Assembly: GCF_040412425.1 (NCBI RefSeq)
Contig: NC_089781.1
Coordinates: 55,270,813 to 55,334,812 of the forward strand
Source of the DNA: Macrobrachium rosenbergii
Lineage: Eukaryota > Arthropoda > Malacostraca > Decapoda > Palaemonidae
Reading direction: 5' to 3'
DNA: 64,000 nucleotides
A program made the translations under genes and the position numbers. Below, one piece after another: positions 24,919-37,038 of the stretch. Every line of letters starts with the position of its first letter. Position 1 is the stretch's first letter. The notes below the pieces were generated by a model, which saw only the letters and a list, made by a program, of their open reading frames with translations, had not been told where the DNA came from and did not search any database.

Positions 24919-26781
24919 CTATAGCCGATTCACTTAAGGTAGATTCTTGGGCCTACGAGACGTTTGTTTGGCAGCATCTGATTGGCTGGTACCGGGAGAT
25001 ATGCAGCTCGCTCACAGTTTCATTTTAATGTCTGTAGCTCAGAAAACTTGTAATATCCTTATATTTCTTCATTTATCTCATGTTTTACACAAGATATTGA
25101 AGTTCTGATCATACCATAGGATTCGGTATTAATTGTACAACTAAATCGTGATTTCCTGAAACCAGTAAGATAAAACACAAAGGAATTACGACAAGTAAAA
25201 GTGAAGAGAGAAGCATTTCATTCTTTATACCTGTTTTTACATATCGTCGGATTTTGCATCACTCAAGCGATCGAGATGAAATAAAACTAGTGTTTTCATA
25301 CAATAAATTCACCCTGAATACGCTGGTGCTTTCAGATTTTAGATGTATGTGATATGTGAAGAGAAAGTGAAGAATATGTCGTATTATGTTGCATCCATAC
25401 TTGACTCAGTTTGGCAATAGTGCCGAGAGACGGTGATCTGCAAACAACGAGAGCTTTGAGGCGTCGTTGACAGTTGCCAATTAGCGATATGAGAAGTTTG
25501 CAGTTTCGACAATATTTACCGTATTATTATTTCACACATTACATTTTCTGTACATAAATGCATAGAATTCACATTATGACTGTCAAACTTTTTCACTCCA
25601 ATATCATATTTGTCCGTATGTCTGGACATATCTGATAAGAAAAAATTAATAATCATATGGATGCATCTGGATGTGTTGGTTTCAATTTAGTCTAGATGAG
25701 AAATTTGCATACTGTAGGCTACATGATAAATAACAGGCTAAATAATTATGAGTTCATTATTATGGCCGCTTGCTTCTCTGGTCAATAACACGAAAAGCTG
25801 ATGGTTTTTATATGTTCATTCAATGAACGAAAGTACATCTTTTTATTTCTTACCATAAAATCTATTGGCGATGTAACAAATATAAAATTCTGTCTTTTTC
25901 AGAATTTGATTGAGCTGCTCTTACACCAGAATGTTTATTCCTCTATATACATGTTATATTTGATAATTGTGCAGGCCTGTTATTTATCATGTAGCCTACA
26001 GTATGCAAATTTCTTACCAAGCCTAAATTGAAGCCAACACATCCAGATGCATCCATATGATTATTAATTTTTTTTTATCAGATACGTTCAGACATAGGAC
26101 ATAATTATATGATATTGGAATGAAAAGGTTTGATATTCATAATGGGAATTCTATGCTTTTATTTACAGAAAATGTAATGACATAACAATACGGTAAATAT
26201 TGTCGAAACTGTTAGCTTCTCATATTGCTAATTGGCAACTGTCAACGGCGCCTCAGCTTTGCAGATCACCGTCTCTCGGTACTACTGCCAAACTGAGTCA
26301 AGAACGGATGCAACATAATAAGACATTCTTAATTTTCTCTTCACATATCACACGCATCTAAAATCTGAAAGCACCAGGGTATTCAGGATGAATTTGTTGT
26401 ATGAAAACACAAATTTTATTTTATCTTGAACGCATGAATGATGCAAAATCCGACGATATGTAAAAACAGGTATAATGAATGATATGCATCTCTCTTCACT
26501 TTTACTCGTTGTAATTCCTTTGTGTTTTATCTTACTGGTTTCAGGAAATCGTGATTTAGTTGTACAATTAATACCAAATCCTATGGTATGACCAAAACTT
26601 TCCTATCTTGTGTAAAACGTGAGATAAATGAAGAAATATAAAGATATTTCAAGTTTTCTGAGCTACAGACGTTAAAATGAAACAGTGATCCAGCTGCATA
26701 CCTACCATTAACACCCAATCTGAGGCCGCCAAACAAACGTCTCGTAGGCCCAAGAATCTACCTTAAGTGAATCAGCAATAG
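24919..26781. mobile_element. 1.86-kb foldback element, copy A
   Basis: The left arm (24919-25738) and the right arm (25976-26781) are inverted repeats of roughly 810 bp with high identity. For example GGTAGATTCTTGGGCCTACG at the left recurs reversed at the right end, and GCATACTGTAGGCTACATGA recurs at the inner edge. The centre is about 237 bp and without a transposase. Outer ends read CTATAGCCGATTCAC and, reversed, CTATTGCTGATTCAC. The structure fits a non-autonomous foldback transposon. No clear target-site duplication was found, so the superfamily is open. Copy B is at 48371-50222. Confidence 0.88.
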
Positions 26782-27299
26782 TAAATGACACAGTTTAGTA
26801 GGCAGGTAGCCTAACTGTGTTTACCCACAGTCTACCTAACATGGTTTTATAACCTTTATGTATTTTTATACAGCAACTTCTTTTATCGGGTTGCTACCAT
26901 ATTGTACTGTATTACCATACACGAGATAAAACTGTGTACCTGTGAACTATAGACCTATGCTAGCATAGGTGTTACACTCATAGTATCCATTTGCAAGTCA
27001 TATAAACTATTACAGCTGTATTTAAGATAAGGGTAATGGTGATGAAACTTATTTTACTTACAGAATCCATTTACTATATACTGTATTATTATAATGATAC
27101 TTCATCATTATACTATATATAAAAAAAAGATCGTCCCATCATTTATAATGTTTACATTCTCAGAATCAAGTGATTGAGCCTACTACCAAAAGAAGTAGGA
27201 AAATCATTTTTTAGTTGCTAAAAGAAACAAATATATTAATGGAATTCTTATTTTTATATTTGTAAATAAATGTAAAATGACTATATAAAGGTAAACTAG
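26782..27299. other. AT-rich spacer between foldback and piggyBac-like elements
   Basis: No gene or repeat structure beyond a shared copy in the duplication. The last four bases (CTAG, 27296-27299) are the presumed target site of the piggyBac-like element. Confidence 0.5.
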
Positions 27300-27589
27300 C
27301 CCTTAAACGCCGAGCCTCTATTTACAAAAGCATCTCCCGTATGCCGGTGGCGTTCGGGAGTGAGCTCTGAAGCGGAAAAAGTTTTTTTTTTTTTTTAAAT
27401 TACAGCAAGCTTAGTTTTTAAGATTAAGAGTTCATTTTTGGCTCCTTTTTTTGTCATTGCCTGAAGTTTAGTATGCAACCATCATAAAAGAAAAAAATAT
27501 AATTATCATATCAAATATAAATATTGGAATATATGAGTGCGAAAAAAGAATTTCATATATAATTGTATACAAATCGCACTGTGAGCAAA

Positions 27590-28995
27590 ATGGTTAAAAC
27601 TAACGAGTTATTTTTTTCGTTGTATTGTACACTAAATTGTGATGATTTTGATATATAACAAATTGTAAAACGATCAAAGCAAACACAGAAAATATTATCA
27701 CAAAATGATGCATGAATTTGTAAAGCGGTTGTAAAAGATTTTTTTTTTCAAAAATTCACCATAAATCGAAATATTGTGCTAGAGACTTCCCGTTTGTTGC
27801 AAAATGAAGGTAATTGATTGAATATTACTAGACTGTAAGTGTTTTAGCTTACAATTGCATTTTTCGACCATTTAGGTCGAGTCAAAGTTGACCAAAGGTT
27901 GAAATTTTGTCACTTGTGATTTATATGAAAATATTTCATAACCGATAAAAGCCACAACCATGAGTTATTTTTTTGTTGTATTCTACATAAAATTGCCCAC
28001 ATTTTCATGTATAACACTTTATGTAACACCTAATATAAAACGGTGCGAAAATTACAACAAGGTGACTCAAGAAATGCCGAGATTTTCAGCAGAGTTACTG
28101 CGTGCGGAGGGAAGGAAAAAGTTTTCTTCAAAAATTCACCATAAATCGAAATATTATGCTAGAGACTTCCTGTTTGTTGCAAAATGAAGGTTAATGATTG
28201 AATGTTACTAGAATGTAAAAGTTTTGGCTTACAATTGCGTTTTTTCGACCATTTCGGTCGAGTCAAAGTTGACTGAGGGTTCAAATTTTGTCACTCATTG
28301 TGATTTATATGAAAATATTTCCAAACTGATAAAAGCTACAACCATGAGTTATTTTTTGTTGCATTTACATGAAATTGCGCACATTTTCATGTGTAACACT
28401 TTATGTGACGCCTAATATAAAACGGTGCGAAAATTACGACAAGGTGACTCAAGAAATGCCGAGATTTTCAGCAGAGTTACCGTGCGCAGAGGGAAGGAAA
28501 AAGTTTTTCAAAAATTCACCATAAATCGAAATATTGTGCTAGAGACTTCCCGTTTGTTGCAAAATAGAGGAAAATGATTGAATGTTACAAGAATGTAAGC
28601 GTTTTAGCTTACAATTGCATTTTTACCATTTCAGTCGAGTTAAAGTTGACCGTAGGTTTAAATTTTGTCACTTATCGTGATTTATATGAAAATATTTCAA
28701 AACTGATAAAAGGTACAACCATGAGTTATTTTTTGTTGTATTCTACATGAAATTGTGCACATTTGCTTGTATAACACTTTATGTAACGCCTAATATAAAA
28801 CGGTGCGAAAATTACGACAAAGTGACTCAAGAAATGCTGAGATTTTCAGCAGAGTTACTGTTGCGTGGAGGGAAGGAAAAGTTTTTTCAAATATTCACCA
28901 TAAATCGAAAAATTGTGCTAGAGACTTTCCGTTTGTTGCAAAATGAAGGTAAATGATTGAATATCACTAGAATGTTAGATCTTTTGCTTACAAAA
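27590..28995. repeat. 380-bp subterminal tandem repeats, copy A
   Basis: The landmark CACCATAAATCG occurs at 27757, 28137, 28517 and 28896, giving monomers of 379-380 bp and about 3.7 copies with diverged first and truncated last units. Other conserved words are CTAGAGACTTCCCGTTTGTTG and TAAAACGGTGCGAAAATTAC. The array lies inside the piggyBac-like element between its left end and the (TA)n tract. Confidence 0.93.
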
Positions 28996-29002
28996 AAGAC
29001 CC

Positions 29003-29648
<646 letters not shown>

Positions 29649-29822
29649 CATTCAAACATACACATATATATATTTTTTATTTTGGTACGAATACATAACT
29701 AAAACGAATGCAGGTGAAAAACTTTTTTTTTCATAAAACGAAATATAAAAAACACCAATAAATAAAGATATATAAAAACTTGTGATAAATATAAAATTAA
29801 ATATAAAATCAATGCAGAATAC

Positions 29823-31865
29823 TCACTTGTAATCCTGACTCTTCGTTCTGTTCTTGTTTTCTCCCTCCTCCATTGGAGAGTCTTGCATTTTAGTCCTCTC
29901 GACATGACGAGGCACAGGTGGAGGAGGGAGACGTGTGCCCTTACTGTAGATGGGCCGCCCTTCGGCGGTCCGCTGCACCCTCCAGTGTCCCTCGGGTAGG
30001 CACACTCCAATACATGACCGCAGAGTGGTACTTATGAGGGCATTCCCAGCCACCTCGAGAAACTGGATGTGGGACAACCTCCAGGTGTCCGAATTGTACC
30101 CACAGTAGAGGATGTAGGCATTCTGGAGGGCCAACTGAAGCAGGTATTTGAGGAGCTTCTGTGTCCACCTCCTGGTTCTCCTGGCGAAGGGATAATACTG
30201 GATGAGTTGATCAAAGAGATCAATTCCTCCCATGTGCCTATTGTGTGCCCGATGACAATAGGCCGTTGGACACGAAACTCCTCATACGTAACTCGGCCCT
30301 GCCGACGTGTCTTCTTCCACTGAACGAACTCTTCTTGGATGGGCTCATGACTCCTCGTAATCATGGGCACGAGTCAGACCCCCTTCCAACAGATGACGAA
30401 GACATCTCCCTTCCGCCGCCACTCTGTCCCTCCTCTTGCCAGATGTTGCAGCTGGCTACCGAACCTCTTGAGGACATTCGGGGCCCCACGCACCAACTGA
30501 AGGGTACCACTGACATGCACACCTGCTTCATACAATTCCTGGGACAGGGATACCGAGTTATAATAATTATCCATAAACAGGTGGTATCCTTGGTTACGGA
30601 AACGATCCACAAGACCGAAGACAGTGTCATGCAGCGTGAGAAGACCCCAGAATACACTGAGAAGTCCACGACTTATCCAGTGTTGGATTCTGTAATAAAA
30701 ATAACTTCACACCATATTTCTTTGGCTTCTTGGGGTTGTACACTTTTATACTTAGACGCCCTTTGAATGGCATCATCCCCTCATCCAAAGAAAGGTTCTT
30801 GGAAGGAACCACGAGAAACTGGCACCGTTCACGAATGTGGTCCAACACTGGGCGGACTAAGATGAGGTGGTGGGGTTATTCCGGGTATGGTCCTTCAGTT
30901 GAAGGCGTTGAAATACCTGTCCAATGCCAGGAAACTATCACGAGGCATAATGCCGGGCACACTGGCGCGTTCTAAAAAAATTCTGCCTCCAATATTGCCT
31001 GACGTTGGCAGCAGGCATCATTCCAAAAATGTGGAGACCCAAAAATGCACCATGTCCGTGAGGTTGCAGCCCCGCCAGCGACACGACAACGTGCTCGTCT
31101 GCAGTTCCTCACGGCATTACTGAGCGTAATCCCGCCGTCTCTGCAGTGAGGTATTCCAGCAATTCCCGCGTCAGGAAGAGCTGAATGAACCCCAGTGCAG
31201 TGAGAGGCACAGGGACGGTCAGTCCAGGTGCTGCCGTGAATGGGTGCATGTTAGGTAGGGTGGGGTCCTCCAACCACCCCTCATCACTTTCGGACGCACG
31301 GCCTTCACCCAAGCTGCCGCGACGTTGCGACCTTCTATGGGCCTGTGCGCGCGCACGCGCACTTGCGCGGGCACGACTTCGCACTCCCACCCTCCCCACT
31401 GGCCCATCTCCCTCACTTTCACCATCACTTTCTGCCTCGTCCCCACCAGCCACAATCCTCAGACTCTCCCTCATATGCACTGAAACCACTAAACTCCAGT
31501 TCACTTTCCTGCTGTGGCTCCCGTACGGACATTGGGGGCAAATACTCGTCATCACTGACATCGGGCGTGATGTCCTCGTCACTAGATGACCAACTACCAT
31601 CAAAATGAGGACTTTCCACCTGCTCTCGATCGAGCTCCAACAAGTACTCATCAATGTCCTTTTGTTGGAGGCCTCCCAAATGCTTACGGATGACCCTCAG
31701 GACACCCCGATGCTTCCTAGGGGTCGTAAAAGGCACGGGATGTGGTCCTTGGTCCCGTTTGGCCACGCACAACATGGCACTGAAAAGCTGGGTCACCTTG
31801 GGTGCTTGGTCCTCTCCAGCATCCCAATCTAAAACTCGCCTCACACACTCACTACCGACCGGCAC
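29823..31865 (-). pseudogene. piggyBac-like transposase, copy A, frameshifted
   Basis: The minus-strand reading begins with an acidic N-terminus (VIRKHLGGLQQKDIDEYLL, SSSDEDITPDVSDDEYLPP), then VPLTALGFIQLFLTRELLEY. The catalytic core carries NLSLDEGMMPFKGRLSIKVY (first aspartate, about 30800-30740), HLFMDNYYNSVSLSQEL (second, about 30590-30540) and MGGIDLFDQLIQYYPFARRT (third, from 30233). These correspond to the three catalytic aspartates of piggyBac enzymes. LLQLALQNAYILY follows and the frame ends at 29823. At least four frame changes separate these blocks, and a GC-rich stretch at 31330-31390 (GCGCGC runs) differs from copy B. I see no C-terminal cysteine-rich finger. Confidence 0.88.
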
Positions 31866-32250
31866 ACGTGTCTTTCACGGTCCTAACGACGTTGGGAAAT
31901 CTCTGCAAACGTCCTGTTGCATCACAAATACGCTAACACTGCAAAGTTCTGCAAACACGAATGCGTCAAGAAATTGCTCTCGACGATACGCCGCTGATGC
32001 TTTGTAGTGCGAGAAGGAAGAAATTGGCGAATGCGCGGCTAGGTGACGCTTGTAAACAAAACAGCGTGATCCGTGAACTCCCAGCATCCCTCAAGGCACG
32101 TGATTTAAAACCTTTTCGCAAACTAGGCCTATAATTATTTTTCCACGAATATTTAAAAAAAACATTTTGTAGTCAACGTACCGTACGTCCACTCGGCACC
32201 CAACAGACAATTTTAGTCGACGTACGATACGTCCAGTCGGCGTTTAAGGG

Positions 32251-32503
32251 CTAGCATACTATACTTATTTTAAAATACAATCCCTCTAAGTCGCAAAACA
32301 GTTGTCCTGATTCATTGGTTTACCGATGTAAACATACCTCAGTTGTTTCTCTCTCTCTCCTTACGAGAGAATATTTTATCACTTCATCTCTTAATCACCG
32401 TAGGCAAGACAAAACTAAACATGCTGTAGCATGAAAAAAGTGAAGGAGTGTGTGTGTGTGTGTTACTGTACTTAGGCTTCCATGTAAACATCCCTCAGTT
32501 ATT

Positions 32504-32575
<72 letters not shown>

Positions 32576-33664
32576 TCTATGCACACAATTCGTTTTATCT
32601 TGGCTTGAAAGAATAAAAAAAAAATTAGAAAACACAGTAAATATATAAATGAGAATACTGTAACATAAACATAAATAAAAAAAAGGAATGTGTGCTACTG
32701 TACTTAGACTTTGATGTAAACATACTCAGTTATTGTTCTCTCTCTCTCTCTCTCTCTGTATATATCCTTTAATAAAATGTGAATTACTGTATCAAACATA
32801 AAATCATAAAATCTATCAAGTCAGGTCTACCTAGGTCTACCTATCCCTCCTCACCCATCCAACACTGCATCCCATCCTCCCAGCCATAGAAACTGCTCCC
32901 AGCTCCATCCACATCCCAAAACAAACCCCCTTCTCTGAGTGTTCCTTTATACAGCCTTACTGCCCCTCCTCCCCCGATAGAACCAAACCATCCAACCATT
33001 AGAGGGTGTTTTTTTCAAATTTTTAAAAATTTATATATATCATATATCTTTGGAGCCTTGATCCCTGGTCCAGTTGTGTCAGATAACATTAGAGCTTCAG
33101 ATAATGGTGATCCAGACAATTGAGAGATTACTGAAAGCACACGCACAAGCAAATCCCATTTCTTCAGCACTTACCACAAACATACACAAAAACAAATTAC
33201 ATTCAAACAACAAAGCATACACATGTATGAACACAATCATGCCAATGGATGAAACTACGGCACAGCTCACCCCATGGAAAAAAGTAAACAGTAAATCACA
33301 ATAAAAAAATAAAAATCAGGCTGAACTGTAATGAAAAAATAATCTTAATGACTAAGGTATATGTAAAAACTGTAAATGCATAAAGATGACGATAAAAGAA
33401 AAAAAATTGTGTACAACAAAAATCATAAGTTCACAGTGAACATACTTATTCTGGGTAATAAACTGCAGTCCAAATTGATGATAGAAAATTGAAAAAAATG
33501 AAAAAAATTTTGGTCTACAAACTTTCAATGGATAATAGCTATACTATTGCAGAAAGAATGAGTTACACTAGTGATGTCAAATAGAGGATTTATATCACGT
33601 CACTACCATTCAAAGTACTGTAACAATCAAATTATTTATGCTATCCTCTATATCATGTACAGTA
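32251..33664. other. CT-rich and low-complexity DNA in the duplicated block
   Basis: Holds (CT)n runs at 32507-32571 and 32738-32757, a (GT)n run near 32447-32461, and a 70-85-bp direct repeat of TACTGTACTTAGNCTT-TGTAAACAT-TCAGTTATTGTTCTCTC. No supported coding region. Short frames conserved in copy B (for example 33074-33304) have no family motif. Confidence 0.5.
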
Positions 33665-34330
33665 CAGTACAATCGACCCCTACCCATTTGCAGTTCAGGA
33701 TTCGCAGCTTCACCTATTGGCAGATTTTTCTGTGGAACTTATCACCAAATTATTCGCAAAAAATTCGATAATTCGCAGATTTTTTCATCGAGAAAAAAAA
33801 ATTATTTACTAATTTTCAAACAATATTAATGTAAATACAGCAAACTATCAATAAAATGTATTCTTTTTATCAATGCATATTAAATATTAAGGTACTATAT
33901 ACAGTAAGTAATTAACTTTGTAGGGTCTCCTCATGTACTGTAAACAAAGAAAACGGGACTGCTTCAATACTGCATGAGAGAAAATATTTGTACTTGAAAA
34001 TAGGGGTAACTCGAACAGTTTTCCCACTTAGCTGTAAACCATATATTTTTAAGGGTAATGTTTTACGATGACTCTGAAATGATATTTAAGTGTTTTAGAT
34101 GATAGTTTAAGGTATAATCTGTGTAGGATGATAGTTTTAAGGAATACATGTGGTGTCTGAACTATTAAAATAAGCAGTTCTAAACATTTTTAGAGGGGGG
34201 GGTCTGGTTTTTGAACTATTTAAATAGCCAGTTATAAGCATTTTTACAGGGGGATGTCAAAAATTCCTGGATTTTAGCAATTCACGGATGTTTGTGGTCT
34301 CTATCCCCCACAAATACCAGGGGTTGACTG
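33665..34330. mobile_element. 666-bp Tigger-type MITE, intact
   Basis: The left end CAGTACAATCGACCCCTACC and the right end, reverse-complemented CAGTCAACCCCTGGTATTTG, are imperfect inverted repeats bordered by TA on both sides. Subterminal sequence ATTCGCAGCTTCACC and GCAGATTTTTCTGTGGAACT matches the MITE fragment at 12498 and the right end of the Tigger-like element at 42787. No coding capacity. The right end is separated by only TATA from the next Tigger-like element. Confidence 0.78.
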
Positions 34331-34352
34331 TATACAGTAGGGTCTCGATCTG

Positions 34353-34632
34353 TAGTTCCTCTTTGGAGGAGTGGTAGAGCTTTCAACTGGCACGCTGTTG
34401 GCCCAGCGTTCGACTCTTCGAGCCGCCAAAGAAGAATTAGAGGAATTTATTTCTGGTGATAGAAATTCATTTCTGACATAATGTGGTTCGGATTCCACAA
34501 TAAGTTGTAGGTCCCGTTGCTAGGTAACCAGTAGGTTCTAGCCACGTAAAAATAAGTCTAATCCTTCGGGCCAGCCTAGGAGAGCTGTTAACCAGCTCAG
34601 TGGTCTGGTTAAACTAAGATATACTTAACTTA
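34353..34632 (+). mobile_element. tRNA-headed SINE, copy 2, with 12-bp target duplication
   Basis: Flanked by direct repeats GGTCTCGATCTG at 34341-34352 and 34633-34644. The head contains GGAGTGGTAGAGCTTTC (A-box-like) and GCGTTCGACTCTTCG (B-box-like), as in tRNA-derived Pol III promoters. The body matches copy 1 at 10664. The target duplication shows it inserted into the terminal repeat of the Tigger-like element. Confidence 0.92.
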
Positions 34633-34889
34633 GGTCTCGATCTGGGTCCGACATCTGTTCCTATGGCAAGGACGTAAGTCTGATTTTGTCCGTAAGTCGG
34701 GATTTATGCAGACGTAATCATGTGAATCAGTAAAAATACAAAAAAATAAATAAAAGACAAAATTCCTGAGCACATACATACAGTAAAAGGGTAAATATTA
34801 CCCTTACATTTACTGTACAGTAAATAAAAAGAAACAATTGCTTACCTTTGCTCCTGTGGTTGGCTGGCATACTAGGCATTGCAAAGAGG

Positions 34890-36756
34890 GGGTGAGACAG
34901 GCTTGACTAGGCTACTGGGTGGAGGAAGGTGCTGGAGATACTGGGGCAGGTGAGTCTGGAGATGCAGAACCTGCGGAAGGTGCTGGAGATACTGGGGCAG
35001 GTCAGGTCTAGTTCTGCAGAGCCTGCAGAAGGTGCTGGAGGTACTGGGGCATGAGCCTAGTCCTGCAACCCCTGCAGAAGATGCTGGAGATACCACTGGG
35101 GCAGCTGAGTCTGGAGAGACATGTGAGGTAGAGGGTACTGGATCTTTTGCAGGCCTCTCTACCTTCTTAAAAAAAAAAGTGTTCCAGGCTAGGCTGGAAG
35201 GATACCTTCCTCTTCTCCTCCCAAATCACCAAGTAACACAGCAGGGAATCCATGACCCCTCTGGCAACCTTAATGTAACTGGTAGTGTTGTGGTCCTGAG
35301 CCTCAAACTTTGCCAATCTCTCCTCTATCAGGAAAAAACCATCTGCTAACTCCTTGGTGTAAATCTCTTGGGCCCTGCGGTTGGTGCCTTCATCTTCTTC
35401 AACCAATTGCTTTTCTAGTTGAATAAGGTCCTCAGCAGATAATTCTTCTCCATGAGATGCCAGAAGCTCTGTGACAATCAGCCTCCACCTCCAAGTCAAG
35501 CTGCTTGCCCAGTTCAACAACATTCTTGGTGACAGTTTCAACTGACTCCTCAAAACCATAGAAATCATACACAAATTGGGGAGACAATTTTTTCCACACA
35601 CCATTAAGTTTGTCTCCTTAACTTCATCCCAAAAATCATAAAAAGTTTCTTATAGCAGCAGGAATGTTGTAAAATTTCTGAAAGTCCTATACAGTAAAGT
35701 TCTCATCCTTCTCAGTTGCCCTGAAAGCCATGGCAAATGTCCTGAGGTAGTAGGCCTTGAAAGAGGAAATGACACCTTGGTCCACAGGCTGTAAAAGGGA
35801 AGTGATATTACATGGAAGGAAAACCTACTTGACATTAGGATGAAAATCATCCAAATGGGCAGGGTGACCAGGGACATTGTCCAAAACTAGCAACACCTTA
35901 AAGGGCAGCCCCTTTTAGCATAGTACTCCTTCACTTCTGGCACAAAATAGTTGGTGAACCAGTCCTCAAATATCTGAAGTGTCACCCATGCTTTCTTCTT
36001 GGATTTCCAGATGACAGGTAGCTGACCCTTCCAAACATCGTTCAGTGCCCTTGGATTCTCTGCCAGATACACCAACATAGGCTTCAGCTTGAAACCACCA
36101 GCAGAATTATCCCCAAGAAGCAAAGTCAGTCTCTTCCTGCTGACTTTGTGGCCTGGTGTTGTCTTCTCCCCTTGGCAATGTATGTTTGGGTAGGCATCCG
36201 TTTCCAGAACAAACCTGTCATCTACATTAAACACCTGTTCAGCATAATAACCCACCTCCCTAATTACCTCAGCCAACACACTAGGATTCACTTGCTGCTT
36301 TCTCATCACCACTAGCAGCTTTCCCTTGCACCTTGAGGTTTTGCAAATCTGCATAGGCCTTAAACCGCATGAACCAACCTTTGCTAGCCCCAAACTCCAC
36401 TTTCACTCCTTCCCCTTTTCTCTTTTCAAGGTTTCAAACAAACTTTTAGCCTTCTCCTGAATCAACATTAGGCTAACTGGGATACACCATTGATGTTGCT
36501 CTTCCAGCCAATATGCTGCTTCATAATCACAGTTGATTTTATAGAAGCAGATCCTTTCATAAGTTCAAGTATTAAGCACTTTCCATCTTTGATGATGGTC
36601 GACACAGTTGTATGACTGAACCCCAGCGCACGGCCGATGTTAGACAGTGTTTCACCCTTTTCAGATTGTTTTATTATGCCAATTTTCACTTCCATGGAGA
36701 TGGCTTTTCTTCGTAGCACTGCCACCAGAAGAGTCTACCTTACGCTTGGGAGCCAT
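34890..36756 (-). pseudogene. Tigger-like transposase 2, frameshifted
   Basis: ATG at 36756 gives MAPKRKVDSSGGSATKK (basic, NLS-like). After a frameshift, MEVKIGIIKQSEKGETLSNI and LGFSHTTVSTIIKDGK form the CENP-B/psq-type helix-turn-helix. The DDE region has VLAEVIREVGYYAEQVFNVD (36290-36215; the usual DETGLFW after it is damaged), SAGGFKLKPMLVYLAENPRA, LPVIWKSKKKAWVT, FTNYFVPEVKEYYAKRG and, over a frameshift, VLLVLDNVPGHPAHLDDFHP with the second catalytic aspartate near 35870. [18 protein letters not shown] and [13 protein letters not shown] remnants follow. The tail is Pro/Ser/Ala-rich and encoded by a 51-bp minisatellite. It cannot give a full product as read. Confidence 0.82.
34925..35095. 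repeat. 51-bp minisatellite in the transposase tail
   Basis: Units starting GAAGGTGCTGGAGATACTGG at 34925, 34976, 35028 and (diverged) 35077. The 51-52-bp period corresponds to 17 codons and falls in the C-terminal tail or just after it. Confidence 0.88.
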
Positions 36757-37038
36757 AATGCAACCAATAAAGTTCCCCAAAAAAGCAGCACAAATATGAG
36801 AGCGCGAATGAAACACAATTCAAGATGGCATACAGCGAGCAAGTGACCGACACCGTCTTCCCTGTATTCCGCCGCGAGATAATGCTGTTCGTCCATTCCA
36901 CAGGCAAAATAGTTCCGCGCTAAGTCTGAATTTACGTCCAAATGACGGAACAAGAATTTTTTAATAAATTTATCAAAGATTGTGAGTCAACCACGAAATG
37001 ATGTAGTTCGAGGGTGGCATAAACCAAGACCCTACTGT

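Larger units (their letters stand above)
34335..37038 (-). mobile_element. Tigger-like element 2 with a SINE in its left end
   Basis: Ends CAGTAGGGTCTCG (34335) and, reverse-complemented from the right, CAGTAGGGTCTTGG (37038). The left end is split by a SINE (34353-34632). TA borders the left side and TGTA follows the right. It encodes one minus-strand transposase (34890-36756) with CENP-B-type helix-turn-helix and DDE-1 parts. Length without the SINE is about 2.4 kb, normal for Tigger-type elements. Confidence 0.82.

Noticed and set aside
27590..28995. CRISPR-like array because of regular 380-bp units
   Set aside because: Units are far too long and directly adjacent without spacers, and the context is a eukaryotic transposon.
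31185..31608. Pro/Ala/Arg-rich plus-strand open frames opposite the piggyBac-like transposase
   Set aside because: They are antisense shadows of the transposase N-terminal region, which carries the conserved domains on minus.
34353..34430. Genuine tRNA gene at the SINE head
   Set aside because: A- and B-box-like words are present, but the stems do not form a full cloverleaf and the sequence continues into the SINE body with a target duplication.
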